A stretch of 64,000 nt of DNA from Paralvinella palmiformis (taxonomy: Eukaryota > Annelida > Polychaeta > Terebellida > Alvinellidae), in assembly GCA_025642065.1 (NCBI GenBank), contig JAODUP010000114.1, forward strand, positions 605,001 through 669,000, given 5' to 3'. How positions within the stretch are numbered: position 1 is the first letter of the stretch; each line of letters opens with the position of its first letter. Of the stretch, positions 35,969 to 47,942 are shown one piece after another. The notes under the pieces are model-generated. The model was not told where the DNA came from. It saw nothing but the letters and a program-made list of their open reading frames with translations, and made no database searches. A program made the translations under genes and the position numbers.

Positions 35969-36189
35969 ACATCGGGAAGTAATAATGTTCAGAGTCCTTC
36001 ATGTCCGTCTCTTTTGCTTCACGATTTTCCAGACTCTCAGAGTATCATTTTGCGGCTGGAGTTCATTTGGTAGATTATTAAATTCAATGTTTACCATCTC
36101 CTCTCACTTTCTACACAACTGGCGGAACTTAAAGATAACATAAACACTTCCGGTATCTTGGTCTAATAAGCTCAGGACAACAATACCCA

Positions 36190-36520
36190 GCTAACACAAA
36201 TAGGTTATTATAACGTTATAATTTGGTTCAGAAAACTTTGACAAAACGTTATTATAATGTTTTAATAACGTTATTATAACGTTATGATTTGGTTCAGACA
36301 TTTTCTTGTGGATTTTTTAAAACGTTACTAAAACGTTATTTCAAAATGTTATCATAATGTTTTAATAAGGTTATCATAACGTTATGATTTGGTTCATTTT
36401 ATTGCCGACTATTTGAACGTTATTAAAACATCATTTCAAAACGTTATCATACTGTTAATATAACGTTATCATAACATTATGCTAACGTTATTAAAACATG
36501 TTCATAATGTTATTATGTCG
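36190..36520. repeat. degenerate AACGTTA-based minisatellite
   Basis: Many copies of TAACGTTAT/AACGTTATTA are organised into a longer unit carrying CGTTATGATTTGGTTCA (three copies, 66 and 100 bp apart). The core AACGTT is palindromic. A related short piece (TTTTTATAACGTTATTAT) is at about 37885-37907. Confidence 0.8.
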
Positions 36521-37721
36521 GCATAGTAATGCTAACTCCACACAAATATTATTGGCAAAATAAAAACAAATAACTTTTTGGCAATTTGTTTCATTTATTT
36601 GCAAAAATACAATTTTCTTCTCTTTCTACAAGTCTGCTTTTTTCTAGGTGCTTTCAGAAGGTGAATTATCTGAAGAAAAAATAATATCAACATATTAAGC
36701 ACTATAGTGATAACCCAGATAGCGTGCGATAGGTCTGCCACTGGTGGCAGAACTAGTGGCACATCAGTGGCCACTTGCGCTTTGTCGAAAAACCCCAACA
36801 GTAGTGTCAAAATTATTAAATTGTATTGTAAAACATACAAATCAAAACAAATTTCAACTAATAATACATTCATATCCAAATATTTAATTTCTCTATAACT
36901 CTTTAATTTATCTACAACTCTTTGGGGTGTCACCGTCACTTCGTAACTCATCTGCAAGATTTTGTATCTCCAGCACCACTGAAAATAAAGATAACGTTAC
37001 TTTTCAGCATTTTAATGAGATTATCATACAATACCATCATACATAAGAATAGAATGTATAATTTGCACTTGGCTTTACCGAATAGCTACAAGTATAAATT
37101 ATCCAATATTTTAAATTTATATATTTTTTGCTGCAGTACGACGTCTTATTTGAACTCTATTGTACGCTCACAAACAATAATCATCCCCTCATCCATTTTC
37201 TGTATTATATCAGCACAGGCAGTGGATCGAAAAATGCACACACAAATCGAGGGTTATCACAATCACCAGCTACATATGTAAACATTTGCGACACAGTGTT
37301 ATGCTTGTTATAATACTTTTCATAATATTAATTAAATTATAGAATAGACTTACTTCAGTCACAATCGATATAATAGTTCCAAACTGGATAAAACACTTCT
37401 GTAATCAACGACAATTTATTCTGCAGTATAGAGATCTAGGTCAAGTCAGCCTCAGGACACACATATATCCTATACAATGATAGGTCTCTAGATTGTCGTA
37501 GAGGTAGTCTATCTAGCTGGAGCGGTTGATATTCACACCGGCCTAACTGGCTTACACGAGATAGCCGACTCGGAGAGCTGAATTATTTATTGGACTAGAT
37601 CTGGTTATTGTCTCTGGTTACCACTATCGACCCAGAGGTGGCCCAGCAGTGGTTAGCCTCTGTCAACCGTGCCGCATTTCACCACTGGGATATAAAAAGG
37701 ACCCAGCCAGGAATTTTATTT

Positions 37722-37722
37722 G

Positions 37723-37786
<64 letters not shown>
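37722..37786. repeat. (TA)n(CA)n microsatellite
   Basis: About 16 TA units pass directly into about 14 CA units. Confidence 0.95.
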
Positions 37787-37788
<2 letters not shown>

Positions 37789-38428
37789 TGTCATGAAAGT
37801 AAATGTCAGGATACTTCTGTTCTATTTGATTTATTATTACAAGTTGGTAAATGCTCTTTCTGCAGGCAGTAAAAACGTTTCAATGACGTTTTTATAACGT
37901 TATTATATCCATACTCAAAATATAACTACATCAGAATGTTATGAAAACTTATGTGTTTGCCGGTTACTTCTTTGAAGTTTATTGCTTTTTGAGGAGCTTG
38001 GGAGCATCTAGCATTATCTCTGTTATATTACCGTATATGGCCACTAATGTGTTTTTGTGTCTGTTTCGACTGCTCTGAATATAGCTGGAAAGATGAAGTC
38101 TATAGACATAGATAAATGTATTGTATAAACCACAGTGATTGGGAGCCGATAACTAACATTCATGTCATCAAATGGCTGGATGACACAGGATTGTGTATTA
38201 TTAAATATCATATTGTGTTGATATAACTTCATGTATCCAATTGTAAACACCACATTCAATATAGAAATAAGTGTATTTTATTTATTGATAATACTTGGCA
38301 TCAGTAGATACTAGTCCATAAGAACAGATCAAATCAAGCTTCACATTGAAGTCTCCTATCACTTTTACACAACTAACATTATCAAATTTATGAAACATTG
38401 ATTGGAGAGAATCAGTAGTTTCAACAAA

Positions 38429-40260
38429 ACCAATCAATCAATCAATCAATCAAGTTTATTTAGGAACTCTATACAATACAATATTAAGTAATGACATTCA
38501 TGTATTGCTTATACAATAATTAGCAGTATACAGTCCCAAGCCATGGAAAAGAGTCCTGTAGATTGTAGCCTCAAGCATTATTGTATTATTTAATTTGTTT
38601 AACAATATTAAGTCAGTATTAAGTTTTGAGGTATTCCGTAGCTTAGACAACAACAATTAAAGATAATAATGAACATATAATAAGACAGGACAAAACACTC
38701 AGGACACATGATCATACATGGCTACACTGAAACACCCCACCCACCCACATGCCTCACCCAGCCCCACCCATGGGAAAACTGGGCTGTACATATAATATAT
38801 TAATCAGTCGCTGTACTCCCGAATCGGGGCCCTTCGGATTTGTATAGAGTTCTGAAGATAAAAGATTCTATGTACGTGGTCCAAACATTGGCTATACATT
38901 GGGATGTTACAACAGTCCGAGATGGAAGCGTTTGCAGTTTCAGTGATGTACAGTGGTGGGTACTATGTTCATGCACAGTTCTTGATAAGGTAAAGAGGTT
39001 GCTCAGTGATGAGGGTAGTACATTGTGGAGGAAATTTAAAACATATTTTAATCCCTGTATTTTATATATATCAGTCAGTTTTAATACTCGCAAGTACTTG
39101 AAAATGGGTTCTGTGTGAGCATAATAGCTGGCGCCAGCTATGACTCTAATAATTTTCTTTTGTATCATGACAAGTTTCGTCAAGTGGGTGCCATAGTTAG
39201 CACCCCACAATGTTATTCCATATGTTAGATATGGATAAACCAGAGAATAGTATAAAGTTACAAGGTGTTTTTTATTCAGGACGTGTTTGGCTCTGTTTAT
39301 AGCAAAGAATGATCGAGATATTTTCTGTTTAATGACTTTGATATGTTCATTCCAATTTAGATTTTCGTCAATGAACACTCCTAGAAATTTGACACAATTC
39401 TTTTTTGTTATAGTTGTATTGGTTAGCTTTATTTCCATAGCATGCTGTTTTGAGTTTATGTTTGAGAATATCATATAGTTTGTTTTTGAAACATTTAGTG
39501 AGAGCTTGTTTGCTCGGAACCAATCAGTCAGACTATCAAGTTCCTTGTTCATAATTTCATACAGGTTTGGAATATGTGGAGATGAATAATATAGAGTGGT
39601 ATCATCCACAAATAGGATTGATTTTACAAGATTTAAAGTGTCAGATAGATCGTTGGTGTAGAAGATATACAACAGAGGCCCCAATACGGATCATTGTGGA
39701 ACTCCACATTCAATAGAATTTACTTTGGAATTTATGCCTCCATAATGTACAAATTGTTTCCGTTTTGTCAAATAACTTCTGAACCAATCCAAGGCTTTCC
39801 CTCTAATTCCATAAAATTCAATTTTTTAGTAATATAATATGATCAATTGTATCGAAAGCCTTGGAAAGGTCCAGAAACACTACCATCACTGACTCTTTTT
39901 CATCGAGACAGGTTGCTGTACCTGTAACAAATTTCGTAATTGCATCTACTGTACTGTGTTCTTTTCTAAATCCGAATTGATTTTTATAAAGCAATTTGTT
40001 TTTGTTTGTAGATAGAATGAAATGCGTTTATGCATTATTTTCTGTTTATTTATCTGTTATTATTTTAGGATCAAAGATATTTTTGTTGTCTATTTTAAAG
40101 GTTTGTAGTGTACTAGTTTTATCATTTAATTTGCCTATTGTTGCGTTTATTATCTTACATGTTTTCCTTATATTGTGTTTGACGTCATTAAATATTTGTG
40201 TATAATAGGTCTGCTTAGCTATCTTGTTGAGTCGATTAAACATGTTCCTATATTCGATAT
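38429..40260 (-). mobile_element. Jockey/CR1-group LINE, ORF2 RT to 3' end
   Basis: The 3' end on the minus strand is a TTGATTGATTGATT tail (plus 38430-38455, CAAT repeats). A 294-codon frame (38800-39684) encodes the RT palm and C-terminal part, with FVDD where YxDD is usual. Upstream, LDLSKAFDTIDHIIL and GIRGKALDWFRSYLTKRKQF and IECGVPQ, then a stop, continue the RT. Further upstream (40046-40243) lies the linker. It is 5' truncated. Confidence 0.88.
38800..40243 (-). pseudogene. LINE ORF2 reverse transcriptase, disrupted
   Basis: The domain order on the minus strand is linker, AFDTIDH (first catalytic Asp region), IECGVPQ, then SVLGPLLYIFYTNDL, SILFVDDTTLYYS and LGVFIDENLNW. A TGA at 39691-39693 replaces what is normally the Gly codon of the PQG box. 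A frameshift lies near 39830, where FEIKFYG must join HIILL. With these two lesions the domain is otherwise nearly continuous, so decay is recent or mild. Confidence 0.85.
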
Positions 40261-41291
40261 ATGTTTATATGTTATATCAGTCTTGGATTCAGTGTTAGAA
40301 TAAGGATGAAACATGGATGGAAACCCTTCAGAACACTGGAGAACCGAAAACAGGAGCAGAGCGACACATTTACAAAAAGTTGATATTTAATTATAAGCCC
40401 AGTTACCCAAGAGGCAACACTAGGATTGATGCTCCAGCACAGCCACACAATGCTGTAACTCAAGTACAGATCAATAACCCAGTGTCCCCATTGCACTGTC
40501 ATATTCTATCACAGGACATACGTATGGCTTAGGCATGAACAGATCGAACACCTCCTCCCCCCTTAAATTTGGATACTAAGGTCCCAATCGTGTAGTCGAA
40601 CTAATCAATAACGTGCATGTAACATATATGTGCAAGTAAGCGTTATCAGTTATACATATATGGTTAGGGTGTCACAAATACACACACACACACACACTCA
40701 CACACACACGAAATTATCTGCTTAGATTAACTAAATTCGCAAACATAAACAATTCAGAGTATTTTCTCGACCCAAAGATAATATACACAAACTCTCAGTG
40801 ATAGCTACAAGTGTAACACAGAGCAACCAAATATTAAAATAATTTGTCTCCTGTGTACATTTGTATAATTATTGCCAAATCGTTCCATGATACCCCAGAA
40901 TTTATGTGTAGAGTACACTAATTTTTCCCAAACAGAAATTCAGCGATTTGTATTCCGATATTTCAGCTCACTTTCAAATTCCCTGATTTTTCCGTGACGA
41001 AATTTCTCTAGGTTATTTCCCCTATCATACCCGACCATGGACATGATTTGTATTCTAATGCAGAGACGTAATCTTAAATCACTGGTTAATAATTTCAGAA
41101 TCAAATAAGACTAAAAGGTGTTTAATTGCCGACAGATCCACGGTACATAACATGATAATTAATTGACAATTGGTGGACAGACAGTGAGACAATATTAACT
41201 GATGATGATAAGTATAGATGTTTAATCACATGAGTCAACCACACAAATTATTTGCTATTTACAGTTATCTGCAACAAATAGACAACTGATG
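40261..41291. other. no gene recognised
   Basis: A short plus-strand frame at 40317-40532 (METLQNTGEPKTGAERHIYK...) has no recognised motif. A CA microsatellite lies at about 40679-40709. Otherwise AT-rich. Confidence 0.45.
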
Positions 41292-41435
41292 ATCTATTAA
41301 TATGTGGAGGTATGGAACATTTTATTTTAGATTAATGTATGTATAGTTGTATTTGTATTTAGATTTATGGAGGTAGGTCTCGAAGGATGTTTAGATATGT
41401 TGATGCTCTGTGCCTGTTGCCTCTTTATATGTACC
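41292..41435 (+). repeat. 144-bp direct repeat, copy 1
   Basis: Matches 42520-42663 at about 142 of 144 positions by eye. It starts ATCTATTAATATGTGGAGG and ends CTTTATATGTACC. Neither end has TG/CA LTR borders. Confidence 0.9.
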
Positions 41436-42519
41436 CTAAAACGCACATTGCCCGTGCCAGACATCTATCTATTTCCATCCAGATTCCTTATTACACCAAT
41501 GTAAGAAAGTTATGTCGTTATTACAACATATTTGAGTTTATTAGCTTTGTTATGTATAATGTAGAATCTATATTGTTGTCCTCTTATGTGGTCTGGCGAA
41601 AAGACCTATTAATTCATACAATGCTGCTTGATGGATTTATATTCCTGGAGTCGTTTGTTACTCCGGCAGGCATCTCCATGGGTATTAAGCTGCGGACAGA
41701 GTTTTTCCCATATTATGAGTAATTAGATTACACTGATATAGGAAATTTGTTAAATGTATAGCTATTATAATCCCGACGTGTCATTCGCAGTATCGGAGAT
41801 CTGCCTGAAATCCGCTGTTCTCGACCATGTTAATTAAGCGTGAATGAACATTCCCTTAGTGATGAACGGAAACGTATGAGGGTTAGCTGTTAGGTTCGAG
41901 TAAATCATAGCATTTACTCAGGTTTGAGACGATATTTCGTTCTAGTCCAGTAATAATCCATTGTGCGGTATTGCTACTTTGTTTTTATTTTAGTTTAATC
42001 GCTTCAGTGAGTCCATACTGTGTTAGTGTACATTCTCTTTGTTATGAACAAACTGTAATGTTTGTTAACACGCTGAGGGTATATGTAGGGCTTAGATTTT
42101 CACTTGGGTTAGAGAAGAACTTCGACGCCAGACCACTCGGACGTGTATTGATACATGGTTCATATAGGTAGGATTTATTCAGTTATTCGAACCCAGAATA
42201 AAGCTGAGGTCAGCATCTGAGGTGTCGAAATGTTTTATATACAAGTTTCTTTTGGACCACAGAAAATTACTGTTGAATGTAAACTGTGGTGTCAAAATAG
42301 TTTATGATATGTATGTAGCAAGTCACCATTGAACCTCACGCACGTGTTGTTTGCTCCGAGCTATGGTATCGAATGGTATGTGTTTTACGTGCTTCCGCTT
42401 TTTGTACGTAGCCTGCATGTAACCTGTGGGCGTGACATATTTGTCGCGTACGAAAAGCGAATTAGCTGGTTCCCACAGGCTGATGAGTAGACCAGACACA
42501 TGCTTAGGTATACGCACAC

Positions 42520-42663
42520 ATCTATTAATATGTGGAGGTATGGAACATTTTATTTTAGATTAATGTATGTATAGTTGTATTTGTATTTAGATTTATGGAG
42601 GTAGGTTTCGAAGGATGTTTAGATATGTTGATGCTCTGTGCCTGTTGACTCTTTATATGTACC
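42520..42663 (+). repeat. 144-bp direct repeat, copy 2
   Basis: Second copy of 41292-41435 in the same orientation, about 1.1 kb downstream. It is followed at once by a CA/CACAC microsatellite (42667-42740). Confidence 0.9.
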
Positions 42664-42664
42664 A

Positions 42665-42666
<2 letters not shown>

Positions 42667-42695
<29 letters not shown>

Positions 42696-42740
42696 CACAC
42701 ACCACACACCACACACCACACACACACACACACCACACAC
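42667..42740. repeat. (CA)n and ACACACC minisatellite
   Basis: A CA run passes into repeated ACCACAC units and back to CA. Confidence 0.9.
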
Positions 42741-43859
42741 TGACATTCACACACGAACAACAAAACTAAAATATAAATGGTTTTATTTGGACGGATAACA
42801 AGATCCATGCTTTGTTAAAGCATTAATGTGGCATAGACAGGACTGGCCACTCATAATGCTGATTTAACATTTGAATATCATATAATAAATCAGAGATAGG
42901 AAAAAATATCACCATAGATGAAGAAATGTTATGACACTGGAAGCATGGGAAGCGGGGATAACCACACCCAAATGGAGAAAATAATGCTATGTTCTATTAC
43001 AATATCATATGGCTGTCATATCATTTGTAAAATTTACTTTGTTTAAAGTACTCTTAACTCAGTCTGGCTGAAGTGATCAGATGTTATAATACACAAAAAT
43101 ATATGTTTTAAAAAAGTCTCGGAAACAAAGTTTGAATTTCACAAAATAACAATGTTTAAGATACCAAAGGCTAGCAAATAAACATATTTCTGATAATTAT
43201 AAAAGTAACAGATCTAACATGACCACTGTTTAACCTTAGATTCACATAGGATTTTCCGAAACATATGATTAAAGCCTTTGCAGACAATATTCATGTCATA
43301 TTATATTTGTGGCACCATTAACTACTGTCAACGATGCCTTGATGGTCATTGATTGTCAACACTGATTATTATAGGGCATTAATAATTAATAATATTATTA
43401 CAATTATTAGTGTAAACCATATTAAGATTAAACATAGATTTGTGACCTCGTTCATAAAATATTTTTTAAACTGAAGCCAAGCCGTCATGTATAATCATGT
43501 CTGACACTGACTTGTTATTAAACAAAGTGAAAGATAATATCAATCCTCTCCATCACAATAACACACGTTTTTTAAAGTTATGATGAAAATGTAACTGTTC
43601 CTGTTTTGTGGCCACTTTCGTGCACAAGGTAGGATAATATATTTTCAATGTTAAGTTGCTTAGACCAACTTAAGCCTATGACAACTAGGGTACTATCGTG
43701 ATATTAATATTATTATATGATATTGATACACCTAAGATACCTGATGTAGCTTTAACAGCCTTGTCCAATTAGATCTAGATTTATAATAATTAGACAGGAA
43801 GTGCCAGATCCAATTATTTAGCAATAGTATACATCACCAACAGTGCATCATATACATTG
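42741..43859. other. no gene seen
   Basis: AT-rich, with one short SINE-like piece (GTGGCCACTTTCGTGCACAAGG at about 43609-43630, minus orientation). No domain motifs. Confidence 0.5.
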
Positions 43860-43864
43860 GTGAA

Positions 43865-44031
43865 TGTGATGTTTGTAGATTGTCATCAAGTATATTATTA
43901 ATAAATCACAGATACAATCTTGACCATCTGGTTTATTCTCTAAACTGTTTCCCGTCCGTTACAATTCTAAATACCAACAGTAAGTCCTCGATATAATTAA
44001 TTGTGGACTGTTATGGATTGACAACATTACA
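43865..44031 (-). repeat. 3' LTR of the gypsy element
   Basis: 167 bp. It differs from the 5' LTR by about six substitutions and one 4-bp indel (AATTAATTGTGG against AATTATGG). Confidence 0.92.
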
Positions 44032-44207
44032 TCCCCCACTACCTTTATTGAAAATGTATCATTTCATATATGTTTCACTCAAGTTAAACAAGTATTTGTA
44101 ATAGGTAAATTTCGAACAATCTTAAATTCAAATTTTGAATATCCGACGATAACACTGAATTTTACACCTAGATAATGATTTATCTCAAGTCAATTGATAA
44201 GCTACAT

Positions 44208-44360
44208 TATATATATATATATAATATATATATATATTTGAAATTAACTCTGATAAAACAAATTATAAAATCTTACAGAACAATGTACTTCATTTTACAT
44301 CATAATTACATTCACTCGATTCAGCTTCATTTTTACACATATAGTTGTATAAAACTATAG

Positions 44361-44390
<30 letters not shown>
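44208..44390. repeat. (TA)n tracts inside the gypsy 3' end
   Basis: TA runs at 44208-44237 and 44361-44390 interrupt the region between integrase and the 3' LTR. Confidence 0.9.
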
Positions 44391-44391
<1 letters not shown>

Positions 44392-44392
44392 A

Positions 44393-45125
44393 TCACTTAG
44401 AAATAAAGTCTTTATATCTTGCTGGCATTTTGGTGCGTCGCTTTGGACGACCTGCTGAGACATCTGTCACATTTGAATTATGACTACTGTCTTGATTAAG
44501 TTCATCATTGTTCACTGTTATTATTTCTGGCACGTCTTGCAAATAATCGCTGTTTTCGATTGTTGACTCGGTTTCAGGTGTAACATCATGGTCAGTCACA
44601 TTCCTGAAATGTGATGAATGTCTTGTTTTGCTGCCAAGAACAGGACTATTTGCTGTTATCATGCTCCCTTCTATTTTCCCCACAGGCATTGGTGCTGGAT
44701 TACATGCTGGACACAATTTGTCCGTTTTCGTTTGTTTCATTAACACTGTATTCCCAACATCCAGAGGAATGTTCGGTCGTACACAATTTCTGGCATCTGC
44801 ATACTGTTTTTGTTGCTGTTTCTGCTCTGCATCTCGAGTTCGCAGTTCTTTATCTTCAACTCGAATGAATAGTTCGGGTAATAGCACTTTTATGTTCGAA
44901 CCAAACAAGAGTTCTGCAGGTGGTCGACCTGTTGTCACATGTGGCGTTGCGCGGTAATTTCGTAGGAATTTGTACATTTTCTGTCTCCGCGACTTCCCTT
45001 CCACAGTAGCACTTTTAATTGCCTTGTTCAAAGGTTTCATAAAGTTTTCTGCTTGCGCGTTAGATATTGGCCACAGTGGCGTAATTCGACGATGACGTAT
45101 ACCACAATATTGCATGAATTTACGG
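44393..45125 (-). pseudogene. gypsy pol: integrase C-terminal part
   Basis: It picks up at KFMQYCGIRHRRITPLWPIS and NAQAENFMKPL, which retains the catalytic Glu region of the DDE integrase core, then the chromatin-binding C-terminal text (LRNYRATPHVTTGRPPAELL) and a Lys/Arg-rich end (GRPKRRTKMPARYKDF). The stretch between the first Asp and KFMQ, holding the second Asp, is deleted at about 45120, so catalysis is lost. Confidence 0.85.
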
Positions 45126-45731
45126 CCCACAAAAATCAGCACACAGAGACTGCCAAGCTTTATCAGGTAGCTGTGACATTTGTAACGGTTGTAGACGTTC
45201 ATCTTTAGTGACGACAGCACATGTAGCACAGTTTTTCACTATGTCTTCGGTGAGCTTATCCATGTAGGGAAACCACACCTTAGCTCTCAACAGGGACTTT
45301 GTTTTTACCAATCCCTGATGACCTTCATGAGCTATTTGTACAACTTTACGCCTCATCGTCACAGGAATAACAATCCGGTGTCCTGGTAACATAATTCCGT
45401 TCTCTGTAACACTAAGTTCACAGGACAATACTTCGTATATTGACATTTCTTCACAGTTTTTAAATTCATGCCATGGCCCAGTTTGTTGACATTTGATCAC
45501 ATTTTGCAGCATGGGGTCCTGTTGTGTCGCTTGAATTACTTCTATATACGACAATGCTTTGGGACACGCTGTTTCACACACGTAGTTGATATATTCTTCT
45601 GTGACCTTCCCGCCACGCTCACTTGTAGATGCGACTAGGTGACGGGACATGTAATCAGCTGGATTATCAGCGCCGGGTCGGTACTCTGTGTTAAATGTAT
45701 ATTGCTGTAGACGTCCAACGTGGACCGGCAT
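45120..45731 (-). pseudogene. gypsy pol: end of RNase H and integrase zinc finger
   Basis: The frame begins in RNase H text (RLQQYTFNTEYRPGADNPAD, with YMSRH after it). Then come the HHCC zinc finger of integrase (His-x-x-x-His in AHEGHQG; Cys-x-x-Cys in NCATC) and the first part of the core, CADFCGP, which holds the first catalytic Asp. It then stops. The frame is broken at 45120 and continues in 44393-45229. Confidence 0.88.
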
Positions 45732-45837
45732 TATTTAAGTCCTCACACTCAAACGTTGGAAATATTGGCAATGCACCTGCCATCGTGTACACACAGATAA
45801 CGATTAAGACAGATAGTTTGAATAACCTCGTCGCCAA

Positions 45838-46000
45838 TGTGATGTTTGTAGATTGTCATAAAGTATATTATTAATAAATCACAGATACAACCTTGACCAT
45901 CTGGTTTATTTTCTAAACTGTTTCCGGTCCGTTACAATACTAAATACCAACATTAAGTCCTCGATATAATTATGGACTGTTATGGATTGACAACATTACA
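45838..46000 (-). repeat. 5' LTR of the gypsy element
   Basis: 163 bp, TG...CA borders, preceded on the plus strand by the PBS complement. About 96% identical to the other LTR, so the insertion is fairly young. Confidence 0.92.
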
Positions 46001-46005
46001 GTGAA

Positions 46006-46718
46006 TTACAGCCTAACATGTGTTAGTGAGAATTATGAAATTCACAGTTGCGATATTGGCCATTTAGTAGTCTATACCAAATGGCTAAGAATTTAAATAT
46101 TAATAATATTTATTGACTTTTCATCTACCTAACAGTAGATAGTCATAACGTTACTGTTCATAATGTGTCATCAGTAATATCTGTATCGATATGTTGACAT
46201 CATGATAACCAGTAATAATATAACCTTATAATTATGTTCAGAGCAACACAACCACATTTTAGTCCAATTCTGTGTCTCGCTGTAGAAATTTGATTGATTT
46301 ATATACATGTAGAACCCTAACCTTAATATTGGTAGTTACTAATAACATATACCGATATGTTAATGATGCTCTTTACAATACTAATGGCTAAAAATTACTT
46401 ATATTTAACCATTTTCACGATTCAGATACTTACAAATGCAGACATTTTTGGCACTTAATGTTTGAATGTGCTCATGCTACATAAGACAATTACTTGACTT
46501 CTGTCATTCGCTACAAAATGACAAAACATGTATAAAATGAGCATATCACTGATCTACATAACCAAATAGAGAAATAGATCATAAACAATCTGAAAATATT
46601 TCCTCTTTTTGTGACAAACATCTACTAATAAATAAAGTGATTATTTTAGTGAGTGTACCATCAGATCCGGCCACAGGATTGTTACTGGACATCTAAATCA
46701 GACAGAAGACAGAAGGCA

Positions 46719-46768
<50 letters not shown>

Positions 46769-47812
46769 AGAATACAACACAGACAAGTGAAGTTTACCAT
46801 AGATATATCATCTTTCACATGGTATTAATATTCATGGTTTTAGCAGTCAAAGGATCAAGGCAAATATTAATCTGTGAATATAAACACTCAATCATAACAA
46901 AGTAATTAAAGTAATTTTGTAACTAGCACAGTCATATTGCTAAGGCAAGTACATAATAATATACACACAGATAGGTCTAATGTATACAGATAGGGTTTGC
47001 TTGCAAAAATTATTCTAATACATTAATAATGTTAATGCAATTATCCCCTCCCACCAGAAAATGTTATGTTTAATTATAATAACTATCAGCAAATATAGAA
47101 TGGGGAAACATTGACATTAATTATTAGAGGAAACTTGATGAACCACTTCTCATCAAATTATCACTAAATGCATATTTCCTGACTTACTAATATCATGAAT
47201 GTTAATACGTGCTATTAGTTTTTGCTCTGCCAATCAGAAAGTAAGCATCAATGAAGAACAACATATCTGTAGTGTACTAAATACCATCCTATTACATCAC
47301 CATGTTTCTAGGCAAATGATTGGTGGGTATGACTCTCTGTGCCAGTTACTTCTAGTGTTATTGTTGTCTGTTGTACAGAAGAAAATCATTCGTTGAAGAA
47401 GTCCAACCATAGAAATTATCGTTAGTTTATTTCAAATTAAATGTTTTAATTATGTATGGAACACAACACAAAAATGTCAGATAAAACTATTTTTACAGTG
47501 TTATTCATAAACTAAAAACAACAGGTTTTTGCCATTAAAAATATATATTAATTGCTTTGATTTGAATGGAAAGGTATGTGACTCTAACAATATGGTGTGT
47601 AATCATGTTATCAGAAAATAAATAAATAAACAATCTCTTAACTAGTAATAATATTATCTTAAATGCTCACTAATCAAAATAGTAAAAACCATTAGCTGGA
47701 AGAACACTGATCATTTAGGTATAGACCGCTCTCTCGGCAACTGCATTAATTATAGCATTGCATTTATTCAGCATTACAAGTTATGAGTTCGATGTATTTA
47801 TAACAGTTTGAT
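46006..47812. other. no gene seen; probable 3' flank of the coiled-coil gene
   Basis: AT-rich, with a long (TA)n tract at 46721-46766. The 3' UTR of the minus-strand coiled-coil gene must lie at its right end; AATAAA candidates on that strand are not distinctive. Open frame 47199-47396 has no motif. Confidence 0.5.
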
Positions 47813-47942
47813 CTATACAGTGACCTCTTTATGTCTCTCGAACTGATAATCATTGATCATCCTGTCAAGATTTTGTTTCTGTCTGACTAAAGAGTCCATC
47901 CTCTGCTGCAGCGTGTTGTTTTCTTCTTCCAAAAATTTGCTG
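47813..47942 (-). CDS. coiled-coil gene terminal exon
   Basis: 130 nt to TAG at 47813-47815. KFLEEENNTLQQRMDSLVRQ to MINDYQFERHKEVTV. The tandem acceptor CCAGCAG allows two starts three bases apart (47942 or 47939), which adds or removes one Ser. The C-terminus V-T-V resembles a class II PDZ ligand, but this is only a short-motif match. Confidence 0.88.

Larger units (their letters stand above)
43865..46000 (-). mobile_element. Ty3/gypsy LTR retrotransposon, internally deleted, complete ends
   Basis: LTRs at 43865-44031 and 45838-46000 begin TGTAATG and end CATCACA on the minus strand. A 5-bp target duplication GTGAA flanks the whole (43860-43864 and 46001-46005). Next to the 5' LTR is a tRNA primer-like site TGGCGACGAGG, and before the 3' LTR a polypurine tract AGTGGGGGA. 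The whole element is only 2136 bp. The leader runs straight into the end of RNase H, so gag, protease and most of RT/RNase H are missing, and integrase has its own deletion. Replication would need proteins from another copy. Confidence 0.93.

Noticed and set aside
36595..36957. 120-codon minus-strand frame with two hydrophobic stretches
   Set aside because: AT-rich region next to a minisatellite, no recognised family, no splice support; hydrophobic runs are expected by chance from T-rich codons.
41387..41722. 111-codon frame at the end of the 144-bp repeat
   Set aside because: Overlaps a duplicated non-coding segment and shows no conserved domain.
42480..42520. CTGATGA at 42480 as a hammerhead core
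   Set aside because: No GAAA follows within a plausible stem II distance.
41292..42663. LTR retrotransposon with 144-bp LTRs
   Set aside because: No TG...CA borders, no PBS or PPT next to the repeats, and no pol text between them.
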